Shown: one piece after another, positions 1 through 7,412 of the stretch
Layout: every line of letters starts with the position of its first letter
Position numbering within the stretch: the first letter of the stretch is position 1
NCBI GenBank assembly: GCA_009702645.1
Contig: WLHO01000002.1
Coordinates: 1-18,477 of the forward strand
Length of the DNA: 18,477 nucleotides
Source of the DNA: Actinomycetota bacterium
Lineage (GTDB): Bacteria; Actinomycetota; Actinomycetes; Actinomycetales; Microbacteriaceae
Direction: 5' to 3'
Notes under the pieces: generated by a model
Database searches by the model: none
Told to the model about the DNA's origin: nothing
The model's input: only the letters and a program-made list of their open reading frames with translations
Position numbers and translations under genes: made by a program

Positions 1-253
1 AAGAAAGCTTGGAATCCCAGTTATTGGAATTCTGGACACCAACTGTGATCCAGATGACGTTCAGTTCGGTATCCCTGGAAACGACGACGCAATTCGTTCG
101 ATCCAGCTACTAACTCGCATCATTGCTGACGCGGTTGCCGAAGGACTCATTGCTCGTCACTCAAAGCCAGAAGCTCAAGCCGAGCCACTTGCTGAATGGG
201 AGCGCGAGCTTCTAGAGCAGGGCAAGGAAGCTACCGAAGAGAAGAAGGCGTAA
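1..253 (+). CDS. rpsB: Small ribosomal subunit protein S2 (uS2), C-terminal part only
   Basis: This is the C-terminal 83 codons of ribosomal protein S2, a structural protein of the 30S subunit; the gene begins before the window. Reading from base 2 gives an open frame to the TAA at 251-253. The frame contains [12 protein letters not shown], the signature near the S2 C-terminus, followed by the [15 protein letters not shown] segment and a charged tail rich in Glu and Lys (EEKKA end), which is typical of actinobacterial S2. The gene lies 3 bp upstream of tsf, the usual rpsB-tsf pairing. The strong hairpin after tsf suggests one rpsB-tsf transcript. The identification is secure; only the start is missing. 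Confidence 0.95.
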   Translation, partial: RKLGIPVIGILDTNCDPDDVQFGIPGNDDAIRSIQLLTRIIADAVAEGLIARHSKPEAQAEPLAEWERELLEQGKEATEEKKA

Positions 254-256
254 TTC

Positions 257-1081
257 ATGGCTAACTACACAGCAGCAGACGTAAAGGCGCTTCGCGAGAA
301 ATCCGGCGCTGGAATGATGGACTGCAAGTCCGCACTTGATGAAGCCGAAGGCAACATTGAAAAGGCTTTCGAGGTTTTGCGCCTCAAGGGCCTAAAGGGT
401 GTTTCCAAGCGTGAAGGTCGTGCTACCAGCAACGGCCTAATCGTTGCTCGCGTTTCCGGTGGAACCGGTTACCTAATCGAACTTGCTTGCGAGACTGACT
501 TCGTTGCCAAGGCCGAAAGATTCGTAGCACTTGGCGAGGAAATTGCTGACGCAATCGTTGCCGCCGGAGCTAAGGATATTGCCTCAGCTCTTGCTGCTCC
601 GCTAAAGGGCAAGACTGTCGCTGATGCAATCAACGACGAGGCAGCCGTGCTTGGAGAAAAAGCAGAGCTAAGACGAATCGGAGTTATCTCTGACGTTGCA
701 GTGGATGCCTACCTTCACCGCACCTCGAAGGACCTACCTCCTCAGGTTGGCGTTCTTGTAGCATTCGATGGAAACGCTGAGACCGCTCACGATATTGCAG
801 TGCACATCGCAGCCTTCAGTCCATCAGTTCTAAGCCGTGACGAGATCTCAGCTGAGACTGTTGAGACCGAGCGTCGTATCGCTGAAGAGACCGCAAAGAA
901 CGAAGGCAAGCCAGAAGCGGCTCTGCCAAAGATCGTTGAGGGTCGAGTGAACGGCTACTTCAAGGAGAACGTTTTGCTGGAGCAGGACTTCGCTAAAGAC
1001 AACAAGCTAAGCGTCCAGAAAGTCCTTGACCAAGCAAGCACCAAGGTTTCGGCCTTCGTACGCTTCCGCGTAGGAGCCTAA
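257..1081 (+). CDS. tsf: Translation elongation factor Ts
   Basis: EF-Ts is the nucleotide exchange factor that releases GDP from EF-Tu in the cytoplasm. At 274 aa it has normal bacterial length. The N-terminal UBA-like region carries the conserved block around KSGAGMMDCKSAL (residues 15-27), and the EF-Tu contact motif TDFVAK sits at about residues 80-85 within LIELACETDFVAK. The C-terminal dimerisation region ends with a conserved FVRFRVG-type tail. An AAGG at 245-248 lies 8 nt before the ATG, inside the end of rpsB. The gene is followed directly by an intrinsic terminator and so probably ends the rpsB-tsf operon. Confidence 0.98.
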   Translation: MANYTAADVKALREKSGAGMMDCKSALDEAEGNIEKAFEVLRLKGLKGVSKREGRATSNGLIVARVSGGTGYLIELACETDFVAKAERFVALGEEIADAIVAAGAKDIASALAAPLKGKTVADAINDEAAVLGEKAELRRIGVISDVAVDAYLHRTSKDLPPQVGVLVAFDGNAETAHDIAVHIAAFSPSVLSRDEISAETVETERRIAEETAKNEGKPEAALPKIVEGRVNGYFKENVLLEQDFAKDNKLSVQKVLDQASTKVSAFVRFRVGA

Positions 1082-1095
1082 GGAACTTGAAAGAC

Positions 1096-1129
1096 AAAAA
1101 GACTCGGCCCTTTGGGGCCGGGTCTTTTT
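1096..1129 (+). terminator. Intrinsic terminator after tsf
   Basis: A 15-bp stem (1096-1110 with 1115-1129) closes over a TTTG tetraloop. It is interrupted only by one G-T wobble and is very GC-rich near the loop. The 3' arm ends in a run of five T within the stem, followed by CTTT. The left arm also starts with five A, so the hairpin could work in both directions, but no gene reads into it from the right. It separates rpsB-tsf from pyrH. Confidence 0.93.
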
Positions 1130-1140
1130 CTTTGCCCGCC

Positions 1141-1146
1141 TAGACT
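1141..1146 (+). promoter_or_regulatory. Possible -10 element for pyrH
   Basis: TAGACT fits the TAnnnT -10 pattern of actinobacterial housekeeping promoters and lies 27 nt before the pyrH GTG. Because a strong terminator ends at 1129, pyrH needs a promoter here unless it relies on read-through. The position 17 nt upstream (about 1118) shows no -35-like hexamer and would fall inside the terminator stem, so support is weak. Confidence 0.25.
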
Positions 1147-1173
1147 AGAGCTAAACCCTTTGGAGGAAGTACC

Positions 1174-1884
1174 GTGCCGCTAAAACGACGCAGAGTTTTG
1201 TTGAAACTATCCGGAGAAGCCTTTGGTGGCGGAACCGTTGGCGTTAATCCAGATGTGGTTGCCGAACTAGCGAAAGAAATCGCCGAGGGATCCAAATCAG
1301 CGGAAGTTGCCATCGTTGTTGGTGGAGGAAACTTTTTCCGTGGAGCGGAATTATCTCAGCGCGGCATGGAGCGCACCCGTGCGGACTACATGGGAATGCT
1401 TGGAACCGTTATGAACGCCTTGGCGCTCCAGGACTTCCTTGAACAAGCCGGTGTTAGCGTCCGGGTGCAATCTGCGATCACCATGGCGCAAGTGACCGAG
1501 CCTTACATTCCACTTCGAGCAATTAGACACCTCGAAAAAGGAAGAGTCGTAATCTTTGGTGCCGGTGCTGGTCTTCCATACTTCTCAACAGACACGGTCG
1601 CTGCGCAACGCGCACTCGAGATTAAAGCCGATGAGGTTTTGGTTGCCAAAAACGGAGTAGATGGCGTTTACTCATCCGATCCCAAAAAGAATGCGGACGC
1701 GAAGAAACTTGAGAAACTTACCTACCAAGAAGCGCTAGTCCAGGGCCTGAAAGTTGTTGACGCAACAGCGTTCTCACTCTGCATGGACAACAAGATGCCA
1801 ATGAGGGTGTTCGGTATGCAGGGCAAAGGCAATGTCACCGATGCCATAAAGGGCAAGAAGATCGGCACCACGGTCACCGCCTAG
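1174..1884 (+). CDS. pyrH: UMP kinase (uridylate kinase)
   Basis: It phosphorylates UMP to UDP with ATP in pyrimidine nucleotide synthesis; bacterial UMP kinases of the amino-acid-kinase fold are homohexamers. The protein is 236 aa, normal for the family. Motifs in order: [10 protein letters not shown] (11-20, phosphate-binding loop), GGGNFFRG (50-57), DYMGMLGT (71-78), [13 protein letters not shown] (129-141) and [12 protein letters not shown]. The start is GTG, chosen because GGAGGA at 1162-1167 lies 6 nt upstream and no ATG is nearby. The gene heads a run with frr and cdsA, a common bacterial arrangement. Its expression should be separate from tsf because of the terminator between them. 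Confidence 0.97.
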   Translation: MPLKRRRVLLKLSGEAFGGGTVGVNPDVVAELAKEIAEGSKSAEVAIVVGGGNFFRGAELSQRGMERTRADYMGMLGTVMNALALQDFLEQAGVSVRVQSAITMAQVTEPYIPLRAIRHLEKGRVVIFGAGAGLPYFSTDTVAAQRALEIKADEVLVAKNGVDGVYSSDPKKNADAKKLEKLTYQEALVQGLKVVDATAFSLCMDNKMPMRVFGMQGKGNVTDAIKGKKIGTTVTA

Positions 1885-1914
1885 GTTTGTATTTTTCAAG
1901 AAAGTGAGCAACAA

Positions 1915-2475
1915 ATGATTGACGAGATCCTGAAGACCGCTGCAGACAAGATGGATAAAGCCGTCGAATCTGCCAAAGAGGATTTTGCAACGGTACGAAC
2001 TGGACGCGCCAACCCGCAGATGTTTCAGAAAATCATGGTCGACTACTACGGCACGGGAACCCCTCTAGCTCAGCTCGCATCTCTTCAGAACCCAGAGGCA
2101 CGCACAATCGTTATCACCCCTTACGACAAAGGAGCCTTGGCCGCTATCGAGAAAGCGGTAAAGGACGTTCCGAACCTGGGTGCGACTCCAAACAACGATG
2201 GAACAATCATCCGTGTCACACTTCCTGATCTCACAGAGGAGCGTCGCAAGGAGTATGTAAAGCTTGTGAAGACCAAGGCTGAAGACCACAGAGTTTCAGT
2301 TCGAAACATCCGCCGCAAAGGCAACGACGAGCTAGAGGCTCTCAAAAAAGATGGTCAAGCCGGAGACGATGAAATAGCCCGTGCCGAGAAAGAGCTTGAC
2401 ACTTTAACCAAGACTCATGTTGATGCCATCGATGACGCCCTCAAGCGCAAAGAAGCCGAACTACTCGAGGTATAA
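1915..2475 (+). CDS. frr: Ribosome recycling factor
   Basis: RRF works with EF-G to split the post-termination ribosome in the cytoplasm. The 186-aa product has family length and shows the expected blocks: [11 protein letters not shown] near residues 25-35, [13 protein letters not shown] in the domain II region, then [16 protein letters not shown] and [12 protein letters not shown] of the long helical domain I. The ATG is preceded by AAGTGAG (about 1902-1908) at a spacing of 6 nt. It lies 30 nt after pyrH and just ahead of cdsA, and is probably cotranscribed with both. Confidence 0.97.
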   Translation: MIDEILKTAADKMDKAVESAKEDFATVRTGRANPQMFQKIMVDYYGTGTPLAQLASLQNPEARTIVITPYDKGALAAIEKAVKDVPNLGATPNNDGTIIRVTLPDLTEERRKEYVKLVKTKAEDHRVSVRNIRRKGNDELEALKKDGQAGDDEIARAEKELDTLTKTHVDAIDDALKRKEAELLEV

Positions 2476-2482
2476 AGCTAAA

Positions 2483-3337
2483 TTGTCTGAGGTAAAGGCC
2501 CCGGGTGGCAGGTCGCTATCTAAATCAATTGCGGTTGGTCTATTCCTTGCTGGCATTTTCTTAGCGTCACTACTGGTTTACAAAGAACTTTTCATCCTAC
2601 TTGCTATTGCGGCAACTGCAATTGGAGCCTGGGAGCTATCCACTGCACTTCGCATAAAGGGTTGGTATGTGCCACGAGTTCCAGCGGTGGTTGGATCGGT
2701 AATCATCATGCCAGCCACCTACTACGGTGGTCCAGTAATCCAGTGGCTAGTCAGTATTGGAATTGTTGCGGCTCTAATTCTTTGGAGAACGGTCCATTTG
2801 CTGTGGGAGCGCCGCAAAGCAAATTTCCAAACCTTCCTTCGAACCATCAGAGATTTTGGTGCTGCGGCATTCTTGGTTATTTACCTACCGCTGTCATTGA
2901 GCTTTTCCATGCTTTTGCTTAGAAGAGAAGAAGATGGTGCTTACTGGGTCGTAACCTTCGTAGCCACTGCAGCTCTGATTGATTCAGCCGGGTATCTTTT
3001 TGGCAGGGTTTTTGGAAAGCACAAACTTGCGCCGGGGGTAAGCCCTAAAAAAACCTGGGAGGGTTTGCTGGCCTCCATCATCTTCGGAACGGCTACCGCA
3101 GTTTCGCTTACAGTCTGGTTGCTGAACGGGCCTTGGTGGGTTGGTTTGATTCTCGCCGCTGGAATCATTCTTGCTGCAGTGTTCGGGGATCTTGCCGAAT
3201 CGCTGATCAAGCGCGATTTGGGAGTCAAGGACATGTCAAAGCTTCTTCCTGGCCACGGTGGAATGATGGACCGCTTGGACTCTCTTCTTCCATCTGCCCT
3301 GGTCACATATCTCGTGATGGTCGTTTTCTTTGGTTGA
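2483..3337 (+). CDS. cdsA: Phosphatidate cytidylyltransferase (CDP-diglyceride synthase)
   Basis: It makes CDP-diacylglycerol from phosphatidic acid and CTP in the membrane, the branch point to all phospholipids. The family signature near the C-terminus is clear: S-L-I-K-R-D-x-x-V-K-D, then LPGHGGMMDRLDSLL, including the K-D, H-G-G and D-R-x-D residues that bind metal and nucleotide. About seven to eight hydrophobic helices precede it. From a TTG at 2483 the protein is 284 aa, a usual length. GAGG at 2467-2470 lies upstream, though at a long spacing (12 nt). An alternative ATG at 2417 in the same frame would overlap frr by 59 nt with no visible ribosome site, so I prefer 2483. The start is uncertain; the function is not. 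Confidence 0.93.
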   Translation: MSEVKAPGGRSLSKSIAVGLFLAGIFLASLLVYKELFILLAIAATAIGAWELSTALRIKGWYVPRVPAVVGSVIIMPATYYGGPVIQWLVSIGIVAALILWRTVHLLWERRKANFQTFLRTIRDFGAAAFLVIYLPLSLSFSMLLLRREEDGAYWVVTFVATAALIDSAGYLFGRVFGKHKLAPGVSPKKTWEGLLASIIFGTATAVSLTVWLLNGPWWVGLILAAGIILAAVFGDLAESLIKRDLGVKDMSKLLPGHGGMMDRLDSLLPSALVTYLVMVVFFG

Positions 3338-3881
3338 GACCCCTGGTTTTGCTAAAGCTCAGGGGATGGGTTACAACCCTGAGCAAGTTGACGCACTCCT
3401 TGATTTAGCAAAACGCCAGTATGAATCCCCGGACCAGATCCTGCTTCGAGCCTCAGATCTTCGGGGCCTTCGATTGGATTTGGTAAGCGGAGGATATTCC
3501 ATTTCGCAGGTGGATGCGGCTCTGGATAATCTAGAGGATCACTTCATCAGAGCTGAAGTCAGTGCCTTCAGGGATCGTTTTGGTCAAGGTGAGCTAGCCA
3601 AGCGATTTGAAGAATTGCAGCAAGCGCTCCTTCCTAGGCTTCGCAGGGATAAGGGTAAGCGCTTTACCAAGGTGTCTTGGTTGGCTCGCGGTTACGACAA
3701 GAAGAAAGTTGATGAGCTCTGCGACCAACTGGTCACTCACTTCAATGGCGGGGCTAAGGTGCGTGTTGCTCAAGTTAGGAGAGCCCAGTTCACAGCTACC
3801 AGGTCTGGGTATTCTATGCCGCAGGTTGATAGCTTCTTGGACAAGGTAATCGAGGCACTACAACTTGAAATCACTGACTAA
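3330..3881 (+). CDS. Small protein with four DivIVA-like GY-x4-VD modules
   Basis: This 183-aa protein has no catalytic motif. It carries four copies of the DivIVA N-terminal signature: GYNPEQVD (14-21), GYSISQVD (55-62), GYDKKKVD (121-128) and GYSMPQVD (160-167). Each is followed by an amphipathic helix such as ALLDLAKRQYE or SFLDKVIEAL. In DivIVA/Wag31 this segment inserts at curved membrane and nucleates polar or septal complexes. Here there is no long coiled coil, so it may act as a multivalent adaptor (inference). The TTG start overlaps cdsA by 8 bp and keeps the Phe seen ahead of most GY motifs; an ATG at 3366 is possible but would cut into the first module. Overlap with cdsA suggests coexpression with phospholipid synthesis. 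Confidence 0.8.
   Translation: MVETPGFAKAQGMGYNPEQVDALLDLAKRQYESPDQILLRASDLRGLRLDLVSGGYSISQVDAALDNLEDHFIRAEVSAFRDRFGQGELAKRFEELQQALLPRLRRDKGKRFTKVSWLARGYDKKKVDELCDQLVTHFNGGAKVRVAQVRRAQFTATRSGYSMPQVDSFLDKVIEALQLEITD
3851..3855 (+). promoter_or_regulatory. Ribosome site that supports the TTG start at 3865
   Basis: CGAGG at 3851-3855 lies 9 nt before TTG 3865, inside the end of the upstream DivIVA-like gene. No ATG exists in this frame before the membrane segment, so this site decides the start of the HNH gene. Confidence 0.45.
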
Positions 3882-4608
3882 CTACGGTTGTCTTGGCCTG
3901 GTTGCCATTTTGTTTCTGATTTATGTGGCGCTATTTGGTTCTAGCGGAGAACCAACACCATCACCGTCACCGAGCATTAGTGAATCCGTGGCTCCAACTC
4001 CTGAGCCAACCGAGACAACCGAAGCTATTCCAAAAAAGAAGCGCGGCGAAGCTCTAAGGGCTCTTGCAAAGCTTCCGATTAAGGGACGCGCTCCAAAAAC
4101 GGGTTATTCAAGAGAAATGTTTTCCGATGACTGGGACTACTACAACGGTTGTGATGTCAGGAATCGAATCCTGGCTCGGGATCTAGTTCAGTACAACTAC
4201 AGATACGATTCCTACTGCATCATTGAAAATGGAATTCTCGAAGACCCCTTCACGGGACAGGTGATCGCTTTTCAGCGAGGAGTGAGAACCTCTCTAGATG
4301 TACAAATTGATCATGTTGTTTCACTAAGCGACGCCTGGCAAAAAGGCGCGCAGCAGCTTTCTAGTTATGAACGCTTTATGATCTACAACGATCCACTGAA
4401 CCTTTTGGCAGTGTGGGGCCCAGCCAACAGTCAAAAAAGCGACGCTGATGCGGCTAGCTGGTTGCCTTCAAACAAGAGCTTCAGGTGCTCATTCGTGGCT
4501 AGGCAGATCGCCGTGAAGGTGAAATACCAGCTCTGGGTCACCCAAGCCGAGCATGATTCAATGGCTCGCGTTTTGGCTACCTGCCCCAAGAAGGGCCTAC
4601 CAAACTAG
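3865..4608 (+). CDS. Membrane-anchored extracellular HNH-family (DUF1524-like) nuclease
   Basis: The 247-aa protein has an N-terminal hydrophobic helix (about 8-25), then a Pro/Ser/Thr/Glu linker (29-55), then a globular domain. The domain shows the actinobacterial secreted HNH pattern: GRAPKTGYSREMF (74-86), DHVVSLSDAW (149-158) with the catalytic-type Asp-His, NDPLNL (175-180) and a second Asn at N188 in NSQKSD. Four Cys outside the helix (96, 118, 208, 240) could form two disulfides, fitting an extracytoplasmic site. Likely role is cleavage of nucleic acid outside the cell, perhaps for nutrient use or DNA processing; the substrate is inference. The TTG start overlaps the DivIVA-like gene by 17 bp. 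No lipobox is present, so it is probably held by the helix. Confidence 0.8.
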   Translation: MKSLTNYGCLGLVAILFLIYVALFGSSGEPTPSPSPSISESVAPTPEPTETTEAIPKKKRGEALRALAKLPIKGRAPKTGYSREMFSDDWDYYNGCDVRNRILARDLVQYNYRYDSYCIIENGILEDPFTGQVIAFQRGVRTSLDVQIDHVVSLSDAWQKGAQQLSSYERFMIYNDPLNLLAVWGPANSQKSDADAASWLPSNKSFRCSFVARQIAVKVKYQLWVTQAEHDSMARVLATCPKKGLPN

Positions 4609-4622
4609 GCGTTCCTAGCCCT
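4592..4622 (+). terminator. Weak hairpin after the HNH gene
   Basis: CTAGG (4605-4609) and CCTAG (4614-4618) form a short perfect stem over a CGTT loop; AGGGC (4592-4596) and GCCCT (4618-4622) offer a competing longer-range pairing. No T-run follows, so this is not a classical intrinsic terminator. It may slow transcription at the end of the pyrH run or be incidental. Confidence 0.25.
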
Positions 4623-4632
4623 GGATGAACAC

Positions 4633-4647
4633 TCAAGGTACACTTGA
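4633..4647 (+). repeat. Short inverted repeat overlapping a possible -10 of the lytic-transglycosylase-like gene
   Basis: TCAAG (4633-4637) and CTTGA (4643-4647) form a perfect 5-bp inverted repeat with a GTACA spacer. It overlaps TACACT (4639-4644), a possible -10 hexamer for the gene starting at 4681. It could be an operator, but a repeat this short can occur by chance. No clear -35 is visible. Confidence 0.25.
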
Positions 4648-4680
4648 AGGTCGCAGGCATGTCTAGGAAAGGGGTTTGTT

Positions 4681-5343
4681 GTGGGCAAGTACGAAGCCAT
4701 TAAACCGACCCTTGCCAAGCGCATAGTTTTTTCATTCGACGAAGCCCTTGCTAAGCGAGGGTTGAAAAGACCCCATCTTCCAAGAGTGACTAAGGCCAGA
4801 GCTTTTCCGGTACTGGGTTTTGTATTCGTGGTTAGTTTGACATTGGTCTACGTAGTCGACCCCTACTCTGGAAATCTTGCAAGTGCGTCAACGATCCAGG
4901 TCTACGACCCAGACGACGAGCAAAATCAAAGCTTTGCTTTCGACGAAGAGTACAGCGTTAGCTTTGAGCGTGGGGGATACCGGATGATTTCTGGATCTGC
5001 CGCCAAGAGCTATTTCATTTTGGCCGCCCCTATGCCAGCACCAGGTTCTTCCCAGGCCTACGCGCTTGAGTACATCTCAAAGCGCGACTGGGGTATGGAT
5101 CAGTTCTCCTGTCTTGTGAATTTATGGAACAGAGAATCAAACTGGCGCCACCTGGCAAAGAACCCTTCCAGTGGTGCCTACGGAATTCCTCAGTCATTAC
5201 CAGGGTCGAAGATGGCAACTGAAGGAGCGGACTGGATGACAAATCCACAGACGCAGATTCGCTGGGGAGTCAAATACATCGCGGCCCGATACAAGAACCC
5301 GTGCGGAGCATGGGCGCATTCCGAAGAACATAACTGGTACTAA
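4681..5343 (+). CDS. Membrane-anchored lytic-transglycosylase-like cell-wall protein
   Basis: The 220-aa protein has a basic cytoplasmic N-terminus (1-40), one membrane helix (about 42-59), an acidic spacer (75-95) and a C-terminal lysozyme-like domain (about 135-220). In that domain, NRESNW (150-155) places Glu152 as the likely catalytic acid, followed by NPSSGAYGIPQ (161-171), a pattern of SLT/aggregation-promoting-factor-type domains. Cys144 and Cys208 probably form a disulfide, and the protein ends at WAHS...NWY. The inferred role is cutting glycan strands of peptidoglycan outside the membrane. The GTG start is supported by AAAGGGG (4668-4674) 6 nt upstream. It heads a three-gene run and may have its own promoter in the 72-bp gap before it. 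Confidence 0.85.
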   Translation: MGKYEAIKPTLAKRIVFSFDEALAKRGLKRPHLPRVTKARAFPVLGFVFVVSLTLVYVVDPYSGNLASASTIQVYDPDDEQNQSFAFDEEYSVSFERGGYRMISGSAAKSYFILAAPMPAPGSSQAYALEYISKRDWGMDQFSCLVNLWNRESNWRHLAKNPSSGAYGIPQSLPGSKMATEGADWMTNPQTQIRWGVKYIAARYKNPCGAWAHSEEHNWY

Positions 5344-5639
5344 TGAAATCTCGTCGCAACCGCGGTTCCAAGTGGGGTGCCGAATTTCAGCCACTCGATC
5401 TTGAAAGAGTTCGAATCGGAGTCAAGCGAACCGAATTTAAGCGTGGGGTCGAGTACTCAGTGCAAACCACCTCAGGACTGCGCGCCGAGGATGACAAAAG
5501 TTGGGTTTGCCCCAACTGTCATCTAGGAATTTCTAAAGGTCAAAATCACACAGTTGCCTGGGATTCGGTTCGTGGAGTGGAAACCAGAAGACACTTCCAC
5601 AACGCTTGCTGGAAAACTTTCCAGGGACCATTGCTTTGA
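5343..5639 (+). CDS. Small basic protein with a C2HC zinc finger (PARP-finger-like spacing)
   Basis: This 98-aa protein matches no enzyme I recognise. After a basic, Arg/Lys-rich N-terminus (1-36) it has CPNCH (56-60) and HFHNACW (84-90), giving Cys56-x2-Cys59-x26-His86-x2-Cys89, plus His60, His69 and His84. The order and the trailing Trp-Lys resemble the PARP-type zinc finger (C-x2-C-x28/30-H-x2-C), a nucleic-acid-end binding fold, but other treble-clef fingers could match as well. The ATG overlaps the previous stop (TAATG), so translation is probably coupled to the upstream wall-enzyme gene. I believe similar short proteins are conserved in Microbacteriaceae, but I cannot verify that here. 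Function unknown. Confidence 0.8.
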   Translation: MKSRRNRGSKWGAEFQPLDLERVRIGVKRTEFKRGVEYSVQTTSGLRAEDDKSWVCPNCHLGISKGQNHTVAWDSVRGVETRRHFHNACWKTFQGPLL

Positions 5640-6343
5640 TGGAGATAACTTCATCAACCGAGCTTCCTTCAAATCGGGAGCCTTTGACGCTCATAACCTC
5701 AGACAATCTAAAACTTGTTGCTGAGCTTGCAACGCCGGTGTCAAATCCTCCAGCAGCTGTTTTGCTCACCCTTCACCCGCTTCCCACCCATGGTGGATTT
5801 ATGGACTCTCACATTCTTCGAAAATCTGCCAACCGCCTTCCGGCTCTAGCTGACCTAGCAGTTCTTAGATTCAACACTCGAGGAACCTCTAGCCCGCAGG
5901 GCACCAGCGAAGGAAGCTTCGGGGATGGGATTGACGAAAGCAAAGATTTGGAAGCTGCCCTTGAGTTTTTGAACGCTCGTCAGCTTGGGCCGGTGTGGCT
6001 AGTTGGTTGGTCCTTTGGCACTGAGCTAGCAATCAAGTATGGATTCGATAAAGACATCGCTGGTGCGATTTTGCTATCACCCCCGCTTAGAAGAGCCGGT
6101 GAGCAAGATCTGATGAAGTGGATTGGCAGTGGAAAAAAGCTCGTCGCGCTAATACCTGAGCACGATGAGTATTTGCCACCTGGTCCTGCGATTGAGCGCT
6201 TTGGTGCTTTTCCGGAGGCAGAAGTTATTGCCGTTGACGGTGCGAAACACCTCTGGGTTGGGGAAAGTGCCACCAAGCGCGTGCTGAACGAAATTGTGCG
6301 AGTTGTGAACCCTGCTAAGTATCCGCTTCCGGAGAACTACTAG
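5639..6343 (+). CDS. Alpha/beta hydrolase (COG2945-like)
   Basis: A 234-aa cytoplasmic serine hydrolase. The block HPLPTHGGFMDSH (46-58), the RFNTRGTSSPQG segment (77-88) and the nucleophile elbow GWSFG (123-127, Ser125) follow the pattern of COG2945-type hydrolases. Asp176 (PEHDEY) and His204 (GAKHLW) are the likely remaining triad members. No signal peptide is seen and the substrate is unknown; an esterase or acyl hydrolase role is inference. The ATG at 5639 overlaps the TGA of the zinc-finger gene (TGATG), a coupled start; an in-frame TTG at 5606 would add 11 residues and a 34-bp overlap and is less likely. The stop codon shares the tetranucleotide CTAG with the convergent AI-2E-type gene. 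Confidence 0.88.
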   Translation: MEITSSTELPSNREPLTLITSDNLKLVAELATPVSNPPAAVLLTLHPLPTHGGFMDSHILRKSANRLPALADLAVLRFNTRGTSSPQGTSEGSFGDGIDESKDLEAALEFLNARQLGPVWLVGWSFGTELAIKYGFDKDIAGAILLSPPLRRAGEQDLMKWIGSGKKLVALIPEHDEYLPPGPAIERFGAFPEAEVIAVDGAKHLWVGESATKRVLNEIVRVVNPAKYPLPENY

Positions 6344-7395
6344 CGCTTGTTTTGGCGAGGGATGAATATCTCTCGCACGATAAATATCACAGACGCTGCA
6401 AATGGTATTGCCACCAAGGCACCCAGGACACCAAGCAAGGCTCCTCCTGACAAAGCAGCGATAACAACAATTGGTGCCGGCACCGATACTGCAACTTTCA
6501 TCACGCGCGGGCTAATCAGATACGCCTCAAGCTGCAGATAGATCAGGTAGTAGATGGCAAGCACGATAGCCGATGTTGGATCTACTGCTAGGGCAACTAG
6601 AACAACTATCGCAGCACCGGTGACAGATCCCACAAGCGGAATAATTGCTAAGACAAAAACCACAAATGCTAACACCAGTGCAAACTGAAGACCCAAAAGA
6701 CTCATCACTACAAAACCAAGGATTGCGTTTAGCCCTGCAACGGAAACCTGACCGATCACGTAGCGGCCAACTGATTTGGCAACCTGGTCTGAAATTTTCA
6801 GGTAGCGAGCTCGCTTGCTTTTTGGAACCAGCTTTGAAAGAGAGATCTTTAGTGCCTCGAGGGATGCCAAGAAGAAAACTGTTAGAACCAAAACAATGAT
6901 GAAACCAAAGGCTCCATTGAATAGGTTGATTCCTACCTGAACCACACCACCCACCATGGTTGGCCAGTTTGCGGAGTCTGAGAGGAAAACCCCAACATTG
7001 GAAAGGGCTGAGCCAATAGCCCCACCCAGCTGGTTATCAAGCTTTAGAACAAATGGCAGCTGGGTAATGTCTTGGATAAGCTGCGGTGCAGTTTCGAGAA
7101 ATCGAGTGCTCTCAGTGATCAAAGTCGGAACTAAGTTCCAGATCAATACCCCCAGAAGTCCAAGCAATCCTGCCACTACCGTCAGAACAGCAACAGGCCT
7201 TGGGAACTTGAATCGCTCGAGTGATGAGACCAGGGGGTCCAGCCCAAGGGCTAGGAAAATCGCAGCAAAGATGTAGGTGATGACGTTAGCGAGGGTTGCA
7301 ACCGCTCCGCCAAGAAGTAATGCGGTTAGAACTCCTAGGCCTCCGAAAAGACCAATCAAAAATGGATTTGAAACCTTTAGATCTTGCGCTGGCAT
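6340..7395 (-). CDS. AI-2E/PerM family membrane protein (putative permease)
   Basis: This 351-aa polytopic membrane protein has the family layout: hydrophobic pairs at the N-terminus (about 12-52 and 66-88), a soluble segment (about 92-150), then a further block of helices. The C-terminal signature YLISPRVMKVAVSVPAP followed by LSGGALLGVLGALVAIPFAAS is diagnostic for the family. Members have been linked to autoinducer-2 export or Na+(Li+)/H+ antiport; which applies here cannot be told from sequence. The ATG is 17 nt after the stop of the DivIVA-like coiled-coil gene, with AAAAGGG upstream, so both are probably on one transcript. It converges on the alpha/beta hydrolase gene with a 4-bp overlap. 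Confidence 0.9.
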   Translation of the reverse strand: MPAQDLKVSNPFLIGLFGGLGVLTALLLGGAVATLANVITYIFAAIFLALGLDPLVSSLERFKFPRPVAVLTVVAGLLGLLGVLIWNLVPTLITESTRFLETAPQLIQDITQLPFVLKLDNQLGGAIGSALSNVGVFLSDSANWPTMVGGVVQVGINLFNGAFGFIIVLVLTVFFLASLEALKISLSKLVPKSKRARYLKISDQVAKSVGRYVIGQVSVAGLNAILGFVVMSLLGLQFALVLAFVVFVLAIIPLVGSVTGAAIVVLVALAVDPTSAIVLAIYYLIYLQLEAYLISPRVMKVAVSVPAPIVVIAALSGGALLGVLGALVAIPFAASVIFIVREIFIPRQNKR

Positions 7396-7412
7396 TTTGA
7401 GATCGCCCTTTT

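Noticed and set aside
2417..2482. Longer cdsA start at ATG 2417, within frr
   Set aside because: It would overlap frr by 59 nt without a Shine-Dalgarno sequence. The added residues repeat the frr coding bias in another frame. Kept as an alternative only.
2941..3306. 121-codon minus-strand open frame inside cdsA
   Set aside because: It mirrors the conserved CdsA signature region; codon constraint on cdsA explains the absence of stops.
3961..4020. Short nucleotide repeat of CCA/ACC/TCA triplets
   Set aside because: It encodes the Pro/Ser/Thr stalk of the HNH protein and is explained by amino-acid composition.
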